Shown here: piece by piece, positions 53,636-63,360 of the stretch | Position numbering within the stretch: position 1 is the stretch's first letter | Layout of the letters: each line of letters opens with the position of its first letter | NCBI GenBank assembly: GCA_946122785.1 | Contig: CAMGYJ010000011.1 | Location: 8,742,001 to 8,806,000 of the forward strand | Origin: Linum tenue | Lineage: Eukaryota > Streptophyta > Magnoliopsida > Malpighiales > Linaceae | Length of the DNA stretch: 64,000 nucleotides | Direction of reading: 5' to 3' | The notes under the pieces: generated by a model | What the model was told of the DNA's origin: nothing | The model's input: the letters and a program-made list of their open reading frames with translations, nothing else | The model's database searches: none | Program-made: the position numbers and the translations under genes

Positions 53636-54420
53636 GTCATAAGGTAAGAAACGTGCAGTAAAGGGGAAAACAAAGCATATAGATCGAAGAACTAGGAAGA
53701 GGAAAGCTGGTGATGTTGAGAAGGGTGAGGATATTGGTGTTTCTTCTGTGCCCGGATCGCCCAAGAAAAGGCATCGCAATAATACTAACAGGATTCTTGA
53801 AATCCTCAATGTTGATAGTACAAGTGAAGAAAAGCTTTGGATGCTTGATTCTTTGAATTTTAGGGGTGTGTCGAGGGTTAAGCTTCCGAGATTCCCGGAG
53901 AAGTTTATTGATTGGCTTTAAAAAAGTTTTGATGTGAGTTCAAGATCTTTCCCGTTGCTTCAGCCAAGAAAGTTCAGAATCAGGAGGAAGATGTGGAGAG
54001 GTTCTATTGTTCACTAATGTGAGTTCAAGGTCTTTCCCGCTACTTCAGCTAGGAAAGTTCAGAACCATGAGAAAGATGTGGAGAGGGTCTATGGTTCACT
54101 GCGTGGACCGTATGATGTTACCCAAATAGTTTTAGTTCAAAACGGAAGCACAGTTGGGAGATTGACTTAGGGCTTGCCAACACTAGGAAAGGAAAAGCAA
54201 CGTTGGTGAACATCAAAATCTGTTTGGAAGAGGAGAAGAACTATAAGAAGTGGAGGGATCTTGTTGTGTTGTATGCAATGGAAGCAGTTTTGTGTCTTAG
54301 TGGCAATTTGAAGGTTGACCTCAGCTATGTTGGGTAATTGCAAGATGATATGGTAGATGACTTCATTCTGTACAACTAGTGCAAACATGTGTCTGAGCAT
54401 TTCAACAAAAGTATGGTAGC
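53636..54420 (+). pseudogene. Decayed transposon-associated gene (DUF1985/PMD-like)
   Basis: Plus-strand segments read GKTKHIDRRTRKRKAGDVEK, EEKLWMLDSLNFRGVSRVKL and PRFPEKFIDWL, then across a duplication FDVSSRSFPATSARKVQNHE and KDVERVYGSLRGPYDV, and LANTRKGKATLVNIKICLEE with WRDLVVLYAMEAVLCLSGNL. The layout (nuclear-type basic N-terminus, FxGVSRVKLPRFP..WL..FD, EDV..V.GLP.GP.DV) resembles the DUF1985/plant-mobile-like proteins often carried by MULE and Ulp1-type transposons in plants. Stops and frameshifts occur throughout, and an 85-bp tandem duplication (units from 53932 and 54017) sits in the conserved block. No terminal repeats of a carrier element were found. Confidence 0.5.
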
Positions 54421-55422
54421 TAATATGAACCTCTTTTTAAATTTTGCTTTTCTGGCCCATTTATGTTCTATGTGTTGAGGAATTGGTGTTTGATTTTGTG
54501 ATGTGCTTGAAATGTTTATGTCTTGTTTTAGAATATTTTACTTGGTTTTATTTCCCTCTGTTGTAGGGCGCTTCATCATTTTTGTGGTGTTTATTATAAG
54601 GTTTCTTGTATATTTTGATTGTGGTTGTTTGACTTCTGTCTGTTTGTATGTGTCAGATTTCTATTCTTAACTGTGTGAAGGACCCTAGCTGCCAATACCG
54701 CCATGCAGGCACATGTCGTACAAAATCGCAAATGCTAGTTTCAACTACTGCTGGAAGAAGGGCATCTCTCTATTGGTCATAGAGATGTAGTGGAGGCTGA
54801 ACCAGAAATCTCCAGTCAACCAATGGGATTTGGACATGTGAAGGGTGCGAAGAGGAAAAGGGTGGTTGATGATCTTGATATGAAGAGGTAAGGGGATCTT
54901 TCGAAGTTGCCCCATTTGACATAAACTTGGATAGTGTTCATTCAGTTGAAGAAGTGAGTGATTTTTTCTGGTATTGTTTAGTAGTAGTTCGTATTACTGT
55001 GTTATTCGTTGCATGTCTTGCTTTATCATACTTATGGTGTGTGTTAAAAGGGTAGTGGTTTGCATTAGTTTGTTTAAGGAATAGTTTATTATATCCACGG
55101 GTGTTTAGTTGTTTTCTGGTGTTTGTTTTATGGTTTGCTTTAGAATACTTGTGGTGTGTGTTAAAAGGACAGCGGTTTGCATTACTCGTTAAAGGAATAC
55201 TTTATGATATTCACAGTTTGTTTAGTTGTATTTTTGTGTGAATTCTAATGGTTGTGGTTTGCTTTGTTTATGGTGCGTGTTCTGGTGTGCATTAAAAGGA
55301 ATATGGAATTCTCTAGGAGGTTTATGGTTTGCTTTTGTGTTGTTCACTAACTCGGGTTGTTTTTTATGTGTTTGCAAGCATATTAGTTGAAGGGTGACCT
55401 GGAAGCTCATAAGAAGGCTTTG
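54421..55422 (+). other. Degraded continuation with GGTGT-rich spacers
   Basis: 54690-54960 contains a possible exon (FGHVKGAKRKRVVDDLDM); the rest is T-rich with repeated GTGGTTTGC.TT..TT words near 55030-55330. I cannot define exons. Confidence 0.35.
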
Positions 55423-55558
55423 TTGAGGATGATTGATCATTGCAAATCAACATTGAACAAGTTGATGATCATATAAATATGTTGGAGGGGTTGAGGATGA
55501 TTGATCATTACAAAATCAACATTGAACAAGTTGATGATCATATAAATATGTTGGAGGG
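55423..55558 (+). repeat. 68-bp tandem duplication
   Basis: Two copies of TTGAGGATGATTGATCATT (continuing CAA.ATCAACATTGAACAAG) start at 55423 and 55491. They encode a predicted coiled-coil-like segment (HYKINIEQVDDHINMLEG) at the end of the decayed gene. Confidence 0.92.
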
Positions 55559-55851
55559 GGAGAGAGTTGGGAATAATTCTGATGATTATGCAATTTTTTA
55601 CTGATAGTGGTGAGAATGGTGATTGATAGCATCATATTTGCATATATTTGCACCTTTGTTTCTTAACTGTTTGGCTCAAATTTGTGGTGTCTTGGTCTAT
55701 TTTATGCTAGGCTGTGTTATTTTGTCATATTTCATGTCCTAGCGAGCAAAAGGAGGCATAGGCGCAAGTTTCAGATCAATCGGAGGTCATTTGGTTACTC
55801 AAAAGCCTCTCAAAAGTGGAGCTGAGGAAGAAACACAGACAACCTTCCCTT

Positions 55852-56215
55852 AAAGCACGACCGTGCTTCACTCAGCACCCTGCTAGTGCTTTTTATGTCG
55901 AGCATGGTGATGATTCATGTACAAATTAGAGCAAGCTTTCCTAAAAGCACGACCGTGCTTCACCAACGTCTTGCTCGTGTTTTTAAAGACGAGGCTGGCC
56001 CTTGAAGAGTGCTAAAGAAAATCAAATTACGGGTAAGCGAGGAATTAAGCACGACCGTGCTTTATTAAATACCGCCGGTGCTTTATAAAATACTGCCAGT
56101 ATTTTCCCAGACATGACCGTGGATTTCTCCGTCTCGATTTAAGCAAAACGCGTGTTTTGGACAAAATAGCAGAGGAGAAATACGACCATATTCTTGCCCG
56201 TATTTCACCCAGTCT
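55852..56215. repeat. Hairpin-word array in second Athila LTR
   Basis: AAGCAC-GACC-GTGCTT occurs at 55853, 55945 and 56047. It is followed by AAATACCGCCGGTGCTTT (56067), AAATACTGCCAGTATTTT (56088) and AAATACGACCATATTC...CGTATTT (56188-56206). Words alternate with looser half-sites such as CTTGCTCGTGTTTTT. The array begins about 228 bp inside the LTR. Confidence 0.88.
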
Positions 56216-56429
56216 CGGGGTAAATAGCAGGTTCGAGCTAAAGGAAGGGGATTTGAATTTTTGGAGAAAAAACAAGTTCTAGAGAAAGTGACGAAGAACA
56301 AACCCTAGGAGCTATTTAGAGTGGATTTCTCACAATTGAAGCCCAGATTGCGTCCCAAGAGTGAAGATTGACATCCTAGAGCAGATTATTCCCATCTTTA
56401 TGAGTATGATTGTTTTGATTTCTGTATTC

Positions 56430-56457
56430 TTCTCTCTCTCTCTCTCTCTCTCTCTCT
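56430..56457. repeat. CT microsatellite
   Basis: About 13-14 TC units in the LTR; the first Athila LTR has only a short CT run at the equivalent site. Confidence 0.9.
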
Positions 56458-56586
56458 ATGGAGTAGACCTTTCTCTCACTTGGGTATGAAGAGCCCTAGT
56501 TTCATGTGTTAGAGATCTTGATTGCATTTCCATTCTATGATTGCATTAGGTCGTAGTTTGGTGTGTGTCGCAGCGAGTCAAGTTTT

Positions 56587-56604
56587 TGGCGCCGTTGCCG
56601 AGGA
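56587..56604 (+). promoter_or_regulatory. Primer-binding site, tRNA-Asp type
   Basis: TGGCGCCGTTGCCGAGGA, one change from the reported Athila PBS, after the spacer agtttt. Confidence 0.9.
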
Positions 56605-56738
56605 ACTCTAGGTTATTGTAGAAACATGATAGTCTGTTACTTTAGCATTTAGTTTTTTGCATTTGCTCTCTTCCACCTGTGTGCCTTCACAGGGTGTGTT
56701 TGCAGCTTGTGTGCAGGTAGGTATGACTCGTAGCTAGT

Positions 56739-57880
56739 TGGGAATGCTACTGCCATTGGACCAGGAGGTTGAAAGGACCTGTCGCAACTTCAAGAGAGCT
56801 TTAAAGGCGCGACTGCATGTAGAGGAAGCGTTTTCTCATCTAAACATCAACCAAGAGGAAAAAATGGGTGAACCTAATGAGGACGGGACAGTTGTTCCCG
56901 AGGAGCATACCATGGGATACTACTGGACCGCCAGAGCCTCAGACATGCGGTCTAGCATCCAACACCCTCAAGTTGCTGCCAACAACTTTGGGGTGAGCAC
57001 CTCGGTCATCACAATGCTGAGAGGTTCAATGGTGTTCCATGGGAAGCCAGGTGAGTACCCTCGGGCACACCTGCGACGATTCCATGAGCTGATTGATGGG
57101 ATCAAGATCAACGAGGTCCCTTAAGATGCCATCCAGGTGAGATACTTCCCATTTACTCTAGAGGGGCAGGCCAAGATGTGGCTGGACAACCGGCCTCCGG
57201 GATTGATCACTACATTCACCAATCTGGCCAACAAATTCCTGACCCGCTATCATCCTCCATCTAAAACGGCAGACCTGCAGAAAGAGATCACCCATTTTGC
57301 CTAGTAGGTGGATGCGACCATCCGGGACGCTTGGGAGAGATACACATGTATCTTCTTGAAGTTTTCCAACCACGATTTTAATGATGCCTTCAAAGTGGGT
57401 ACCTTCTATCGGTCCCTCTTCCCCGAGGATAAGCAACTGATCGACTCGTTTTGTGTCGGAAACATGCTGAATAAGACGCCACTGTAGTTGAATTAGCTCT
57501 TTGAGGGAATGGCTGAGCAGGGGTATGATTGGGGGACTGCAAGGAGGACTCGACGAGAACTAGGTCGGGGTGTGCATGCTGTGGACACCTAGTCATCTGA
57601 GTTGGTGCAGGTTGTCTCTAAGCCGGTCACGACGATTGAACGGAACGAGATGGTTACAAGTATTGGGAAGCAGCAGGCAATGTATTGCCAGTGGTGTGAG
57701 AGCACCAATCACAGGGTGGAGGACTGCCAAGCCAAGCGAGAGTCTAGCACACCGCAGAAGCAGCTGAATTTCATTAATAATGCTCGGTGAAACGACCCCT
57801 ATAGTAATACATACAACGAGGGATGACACCAACATCCTAATTTCTCCTAGAGCGGCAACAACAATCCCAAGCCACCAGGA
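56739..57880 (+). pseudogene. Athila-type gag, second copy, cut by hAT
   Basis: The frame from 56738 reads LDQEVERTCRNFKRALKARL and GSMVFHGKPGEYPRAHLRRF then HELIDGIKINEVP before a stop at 57122. It continues through stops: MWLDNRPPGLITTFTNLANK, FLTRYHPPSKTADLQKEITH, TIRDAWERYTCIFLK, FKVGTFYRSLFPEDKQLIDS. It ends in the nucleocapsid region with a CCHC-like YCQWCESTNHRVEDCQAK knuckle (CxxCxxxxHxxxxC). The sequence stops at PKPPGF where the hAT transposon begins at 57883. It is related to the minus-strand gag at 3701-5670. Confidence 0.92.
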
Positions 57881-58047
57881 TTTAGGGATGGCAATGGGTC
57901 GGATTGGGGCGGGTTTTGCCAAACCGAAATCCAAACCCATAGGATTATCAGCCAAAAAAACCCGGGATAAAACCCGCTGGGTTTGAAAAACTCAGACCCA
58001 ACCCAACCCGCTGGTTATCCGTGGGTTGATGGGTACCCGTAGGTTTT

Positions 58048-58579
58048 TGTGGTAAAATATTTATAATAATAATTAACAAGAAAACTATCAAAATAAAAAT
58101 AAAGCATAAATCTCACCATACAAACTATCCATACAAAAAACATCGTTCTAGTTAATTCAAGCAAATCACACACTATCCATACAAATTGTTCAACACCAAT
58201 CTAGAAAATTGAACAAAGTCACAAATTATCCATACACAACATGATTAATTAAAGTTCCTCCTACTTGAGAACTTGAACATTGTCATCTTAGCTTCACTCT
58301 AAGCTCCATAACATCGACTTCATTCTACACAATTAGGTAGACCAAAATTAGAAACGTCTCCACAAACATAAGAAAGATGGATTTTTCAAAGAAGATAGTT
58401 AGAATATTATATATACCGGTAACACATGAAGCACAATCTGGATCTAGGTCACCATTAACAGTGGCATAAGTCTTGAGCTTATCAATTGTTTCCAAGCCAT
58501 CTGCAGATAGAAAGCAAGTTAGCAAATAATGGGTAACCAACAATATCATAACTCAAAACATGTATTAAAGCTCATATGT
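58048..58579 (-). other. hAT internal non-coding region
   Basis: AT-rich sequence downstream of the transposase. No supported frame; the minus frame 58325-58549 has no recognised domain. Confidence 0.5.
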
Positions 58580-58706
58580 GAAATCAAATAATCATCATCC
58601 ATTTTGTTGTCCATAGTGCCTCTCCTCAAAACAAATTTACTAATCCAAACTTCTCTCTCTTTTCTCTCTCTTTCCTAATTCTCTCTGAGCGATTCTAGGG
58701 TTTGCG

Positions 58707-59867
58707 ATGGCCGCCGTCGTTGGCGGAGCCTCGCCGGGCGCCGTCAACGACGGTAGGTCCTGGGCGTCGTTGTTTCAGGTGGCGGAGGAGAATAGGCTAG
58801 AGTATTTTGAGCCTGAGATGGTGAATGGCTCACTTCGGATCCCTAAATCGGTCATCGAGGTAGGGGTGAAGAAGTGGGAGCATAGCCTTGTTGGGCAATT
58901 TCTGGTCTCTCCTCCTTCGCTGGCGGCACTTCGGAATTGGGCGAACTGGATCTGGGGTAGAGATGGAGCAGTCAAGGTCTCATTGCTTGAAGATCATCTG
59001 GTGCTCTTCCAGTTTCCCACTGAAGAGGTCTGTCGGTGGGTGTTCGAAGGGGGGCCGTGGCATTTCAAGGAGAAAATTGTGTGTCTCAGAAGGTGGGTTC
59101 CAGGGATTCGAGCGTTAGAGATTGATAACTCAGTGATTCCTGTTTGGGTCAACCTCTCGGGGCTTCCTGCAGAGCTGGTTTTGCAAGAAGGCTTGGGTCG
59201 GATTGCTAGTGCTGTGGGGCGCCCTCTATGTATGGATCACTCAACTATGAGGCGTGAGCGGGTTGGACGGGCAAAAGTTTGTGTAGAAGTTAGTGCGAAG
59301 AAGGCCAGGGTAGACAGGATCAGTGTCACTCCAGATGATATGGCAGAGTTCTTTATTGGAGTGGAGTACTGTGGGCTTCCGAAATGCTGTTCTTCTTGTC
59401 AAGTCTTTGGACATGATTGTGCGTCTCCAGCTCCAGGGGTTCCGACGAAGCAAATTTGGAGGGTGAAACAAGCTCAAGTTGCTGTGTTGGAAGGAAGTGT
59501 TACTGCTGAGGATAAGACTGTGAGTCCGGGAATGGTTGATAAGGGGAAAGAAGTGGAGTCTGGTTTGGAAGGATGTGGTGTTGCTGTGGGTGGTGCTGGA
59601 ATGCTTAACAAGGGAAAAGATGTGGTGGTAGACACTACTCCTCCAGTGACGCCGAGTTCCCTTCCAACTCAGGAGGAGTTTAACATTGTCATAAATGGTG
59701 CAAAGGCCAAAACGAAGAAATCGGCTACACCTGTTCTTCACTCCAATGCTTTTGCGTTGCTCTGTGATAACAGGAAGGTCACCTTGAAGCAGCCGCCGAG
59801 TAAGCCTGTTCGAGAAGGGCTAAGAAGTCAGAGAGGAGCCACCAGGGTGGTGCAATCTCATAAATGA
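58707..59867 (+). CDS. LINE ORF1 (DUF4283 / zinc-knuckle protein)
   Basis: 386 codons, intact. Residues 1-30 are Ala/Gly-rich. SLRIPKSVIEVGVKKWEHSL, LVGQFLVSPPSLAALRNWAN and EEVCRWVFEGGPWHFKEKIV form the DUF4283 fold of plant LINE ORF1. It is followed by PVWVNLSGLPAELVLQEGLG and IASAVGRPLCMDHSTMRRER, and the zinc knuckle GLPKCCSSCQVFGHDCASPA. The C-terminal 150 residues are low-complexity with basic ends. The protein is expected to bind the element's RNA. The ATG follows a CT-rich leader. Its stop overlaps the ORF2 start in ATGA. Confidence 0.93.
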   Translation: MAAVVGGASPGAVNDGRSWASLFQVAEENRLEYFEPEMVNGSLRIPKSVIEVGVKKWEHSLVGQFLVSPPSLAALRNWANWIWGRDGAVKVSLLEDHLVLFQFPTEEVCRWVFEGGPWHFKEKIVCLRRWVPGIRALEIDNSVIPVWVNLSGLPAELVLQEGLGRIASAVGRPLCMDHSTMRRERVGRAKVCVEVSAKKARVDRISVTPDDMAEFFIGVEYCGLPKCCSSCQVFGHDCASPAPGVPTKQIWRVKQAQVAVLEGSVTAEDKTVSPGMVDKGKEVESGLEGCGVAVGGAGMLNKGKDVVVDTTPPVTPSSLPTQEEFNIVINGAKAKTKKSATPVLHSNAFALLCDNRKVTLKQPPSKPVREGLRSQRGATRVVQSHK

Positions 59868-62800
59868 CGGTCTTAATCTGGAATACTAGGGGTTTTAATA
59901 ACCCCAGGAAGCATGGCACAGTGCTTCAGTATCTGAAGGTGAATAAGGTATTTCTGTTTGCTTTGTTGGAAACTAGAATTCAAAAACCAAAAACTATTAT
60001 TGAAATAAGGCAGAAGTTTAGTGACTATCAGTTTGTGGATAATTATGTGAAACACAAGCTGGGTAGAATTTGGATTGGTTGGAGCAGTGAAGTTCAATTA
60101 CGGGTATTAGCTACAGAGGAGAATTACATACATACTTTGGTCTCTTTGGATAATAATGATCAGTTTTTTTTATACTGTGGTTTATGGATCTAATGACGAG
60201 AAGGAAAGATTGAGTACATATAGGTGTCTGAGTAAGTGGAAAGTGCAGGGGTTCCCCTGGATGATTGGGGGAGATTTTAATGCTTTTTTGCATCCCTCAG
60301 AGGCCTCGAATGAAGTTTCCATTTCTTCGAGTACTACTGACTTTAGAGATTGGGTTCGACAGATGGACATTATTGATCATACTGCCACGGGTCCTTTGTT
60401 TACATGGTCAAATCAGCAGAAGGATAACCCGATTGCTAGGAAGCTTGATCGTCTTATGGTTAATGTTGATTGGTTGTCAAAGTTTTCCGAGAGTGTGGTT
60501 GTTTTTCTAGCTCCAGACTTCTCGGATCATTGTGGGATACTAATTACACTTAGGCTTCCAATGAGGAAATTTCCCAAACCGTTTAAATTTTTGATATGTG
60601 GCTGCAGCAAGATTCTTTCAGTTCTCTATTGGAGGCTAGCTGGAACAGTGGAATTGTGGGGATGGTTTAGGAGGTATTAAGCAGAGATTGAATCAGTTGA
60701 AGCAGGAACTAAAGAAGCTGAATAAGCAGGAATTATGGGATATCTCTGGAAGGGTACGGGAGAAGAAGGAAGAGATGAAGTTGGTTCAACTGACAGCTCT
60801 TGAGACTCCATCACAGTCTGCTTTTGAGGCGGTTAAACTGGTTACAGAGGAATTTTTGCATTTGCAGCAAGCAGAGGAGTCATTTTTTCAGCAGAGATCC
60901 AGGGTGTCTTGGTTGTCTCTGGGGGATATGAATTCTTCTTTTTTCCACAACATTGCTAAGATCAGGGCAGCTAGAAAGCAGATTAGGAAGCTTGTGACTT
61001 CTTCCGGAGTGGTTTTAACTGATGTGGGGGATATTGCAGAGGAAGCAGTGGGGTATTATAAACAGTTATTTGGGGTGGTGAACAAGGAGGTTCTGGTGGA
61101 TGAGGCGCTTGTGGGGAATCTTCTTGTGCACAGATTGGGGTTAGAAGATCAGCTACTATTATGTAAAGAGGTCACTAGTAGGGAGATTCAGGAGGCGCTG
61201 TTTGAGATGAATCCAAAGAAAGCTCCAGGTCCGGATGGCTGGACTGTGAGTTTTTTCCAGAAATGCTGGGGTGATGTTGGCCCTGAGGTGGTGAGGGGGA
61301 TTCAGCAGTTTTTCCACGACTTAAAACTACCAAAAGGTATGAATTCAGCTTCCTTAACTCTAGTGCCTAAGGTTGCAAATGCTGATCAGCTGAACTCCTT
61401 TCGTCCCATTGCCTGTATCAATGTTCTTTACAAAATCATTTCCAAAGTCTTAGCAAATCGTTTAAAGAATGTACTTGGCTCTGTCATTAGTAGAAATCAG
61501 TCGGCTTTTATTAAGGGAAGGAGTATTATAGAGAATATACTGATGGCGCAGGAGATTGTACATAACTATAAGAAGATCAATATTTCCTCAAGATGTGCTG
61601 TTAAAGTTGATCTTCGTAAAGCTTTTGATTCGGTTGATTGGGGATATTTGATGGTAGTTATGGCCAAAATGGGTTTTCCAGAGAGGTTCTTACAGTGGAT
61701 TAGAGCTTGTTTAAGCTCTGCTACTTTTAGTATTTCAGTGCATGGAAGTCTATTTGGATTTTTTAACGCTGCTAAGGGGGTTAGGCAAGGGGATCCACTC
61801 TCCCCTTACCTATTTACCATTGCTATGGAACCCCTTACAGGGTTGTTAAATCAAGCTGCTTCTCAGGGGGTGCTTCCGTTCCATCCTCAGTGTGAGAATT
61901 TGGGTCTAACCCATTTAAGTTTTGCTGATGACTTACTCATTTTTGCTGAGGGATCAGCTTTTGCTTTGAACAATTTGAGATCTATTTTGAATGACTTCTA
62001 CAAGCTGTCTGGTCTTCAGTGTAATCCGGATAAATGCGAGGTTTTCTTTGGGGGGTATGCCCATCAGTTTAAGCAGAATGCACTTCGGATTTCTGGTTTT
62101 AAAGAAGGTACTTTGCCTGTGAGATATCTGGGTTTGCCCCTTCTGGCTGGCAAGCTCTCCAGTAGAGAATGTGAAGTTTTTGATAGGATTACAAGCAGAA
62201 TAAGAAGTTGGAGGGCGAATAGATTGTCTTATGCAGGGAAATTGCAGCTAGTAGAGTCAGTGTTCTATTCTTTACTTCACTATTGGATGGCCATTTTTCT
62301 CCTTCCTAAGAAGGTGCTTAAAAGAATTCAGAAAATTTGCTCGGATTTTATTTGGCATGGTGATAAAACAGGCAGAGCTAAAGTGGCTTGGGAGATTATT
62401 GCTATGCCAAGAGGGAAGGGGACTGGGGTTGAAAGACTTGGTCACCTGGAATGTAGCTGCTATGGCTAGACTTATATGGCTACTCTGCTCTTGCAAGGGG
62501 GTAGTTTTTGGGTTGCTTGGATATCCCGATACAGGTTACGAGGAGATTCTGTTTGGGAAGCTAAAGTATCACAAGCAGGGTCCTGGATCTGGAAACAGAT
62601 CTTAAAAGTCAGACCATGGCTACAGTTTAGAATGGAGGGATTTCAGGGTGGGGTGACTTGGCTGGGAAAGAAACTGGAAAAGTATTCTGTAACTATGGTT
62701 TGGGACACTATCAGGAGGAGGCAGCCTCATGTCAGTTGGTGGAAGGTCATCTGGAATAGGTTTGTGTTGCCTCGGAACAGGGTGCAGGTCTGGCTGATCA

Positions 62801-63237
62801 TTATGGATCGCATTGTTACTAAAGATAAACTTAAGATGTGGGGTAAGATTAATGATAGTTCATGTGTGCTATGTAATGATTTAGAGGAAACAAGGGATCA
62901 TCTATTTTGCCAATGTCCTTTTCTTAAGGAGTTGGTTGCAGTTTTGTTGAGAGAACAGAGAAGGGGTCCTAGCAGCTGGGCTGAACTGTTGAGCAGTGTT
63001 GAAACCAGAGTGAAGACGAAGGGTAGCTGTGGGCAGATTGAAGCGGCGATCTGGTGCTGGTGTATCAGCGCTGTCTGGAAAGAGAGATGTCGAAGAATTT
63101 TTGGGGAACAATCTCGCACAGCAGTGGTGTTGGCAGAGCAGTTAAGAGAAGACATCAGATTATACTCTGTGGCATTCCCTGAGTTTCAGTTACTGTTAAG
63201 CAATTCTGAGTTTTGTTGTAAATGCTTAGTTGAATAG
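59864..63237 (+). pseudogene. LINE ORF2 (endonuclease, RT, zf-RVT), frameshifted
   Basis: Start ATG at 59864 overlaps the ORF1 stop. The endonuclease reads MTVLIWNTRGFNNPRKHGTV and LFALLETRIQKPK, then after a shift WMIGGDFNAFLHPSEASNEV, GPLFTWSNQQ, LDRLMV and FSDHCGILITL. RT (60688-62469) reads PKKAPGPDGWTVSFFQKCWG, FRPIACINVLYKIISKVLAN, NQSAFIKGRSIIENILMAQE, KVDLRKAFDSVDWGYL, GVRQGDPLSPYLFTIAMEPL, the active site FADD (in LSFADDLLIFAEG) and LPVRYLGLPLLAGKLSSREC. The zf-RVT (62476-63237) reads VWLIIMDRIVTKDKLKMWGK then CVLCNDLEETRDHLFCQCPF. Frameshifts at about 60164-60171 (extra T), 60588-60592, 60658-60661, 62410-62425 and 62495-62500 disrupt it. No RNase H domain is seen. Confidence 0.93.
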
Positions 63238-63360
63238 GTGTTTTGATTTTTGTTTTTGGTTTACCTTGTAAAGGACTGGTGGGAGCAATCCTTTTGCTTG
63301 CTGTGTTTTCGAGCTCTTGTGCTAAGTTTAGCCAAGAGGGTGCTTTAATGGAAACAACAC

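Larger units (their letters stand above)
55624..56580 (+). mobile_element. Second Athila-type 5' LTR
   Basis: Starts TGATAGCATCATATTTGC and ends GCGAGTCA, six bases before a PBS. The promoter-distal part matches the first Athila LTR (TATGGAGTAGACCTTTCTCT and GGGTATGAAGAGCCCTAG). Contains a CT microsatellite (56430-56457) and the hairpin array at 55852-56215. No gene; the minus frames at 56045-56301 are LTR sequence. Confidence 0.82.
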
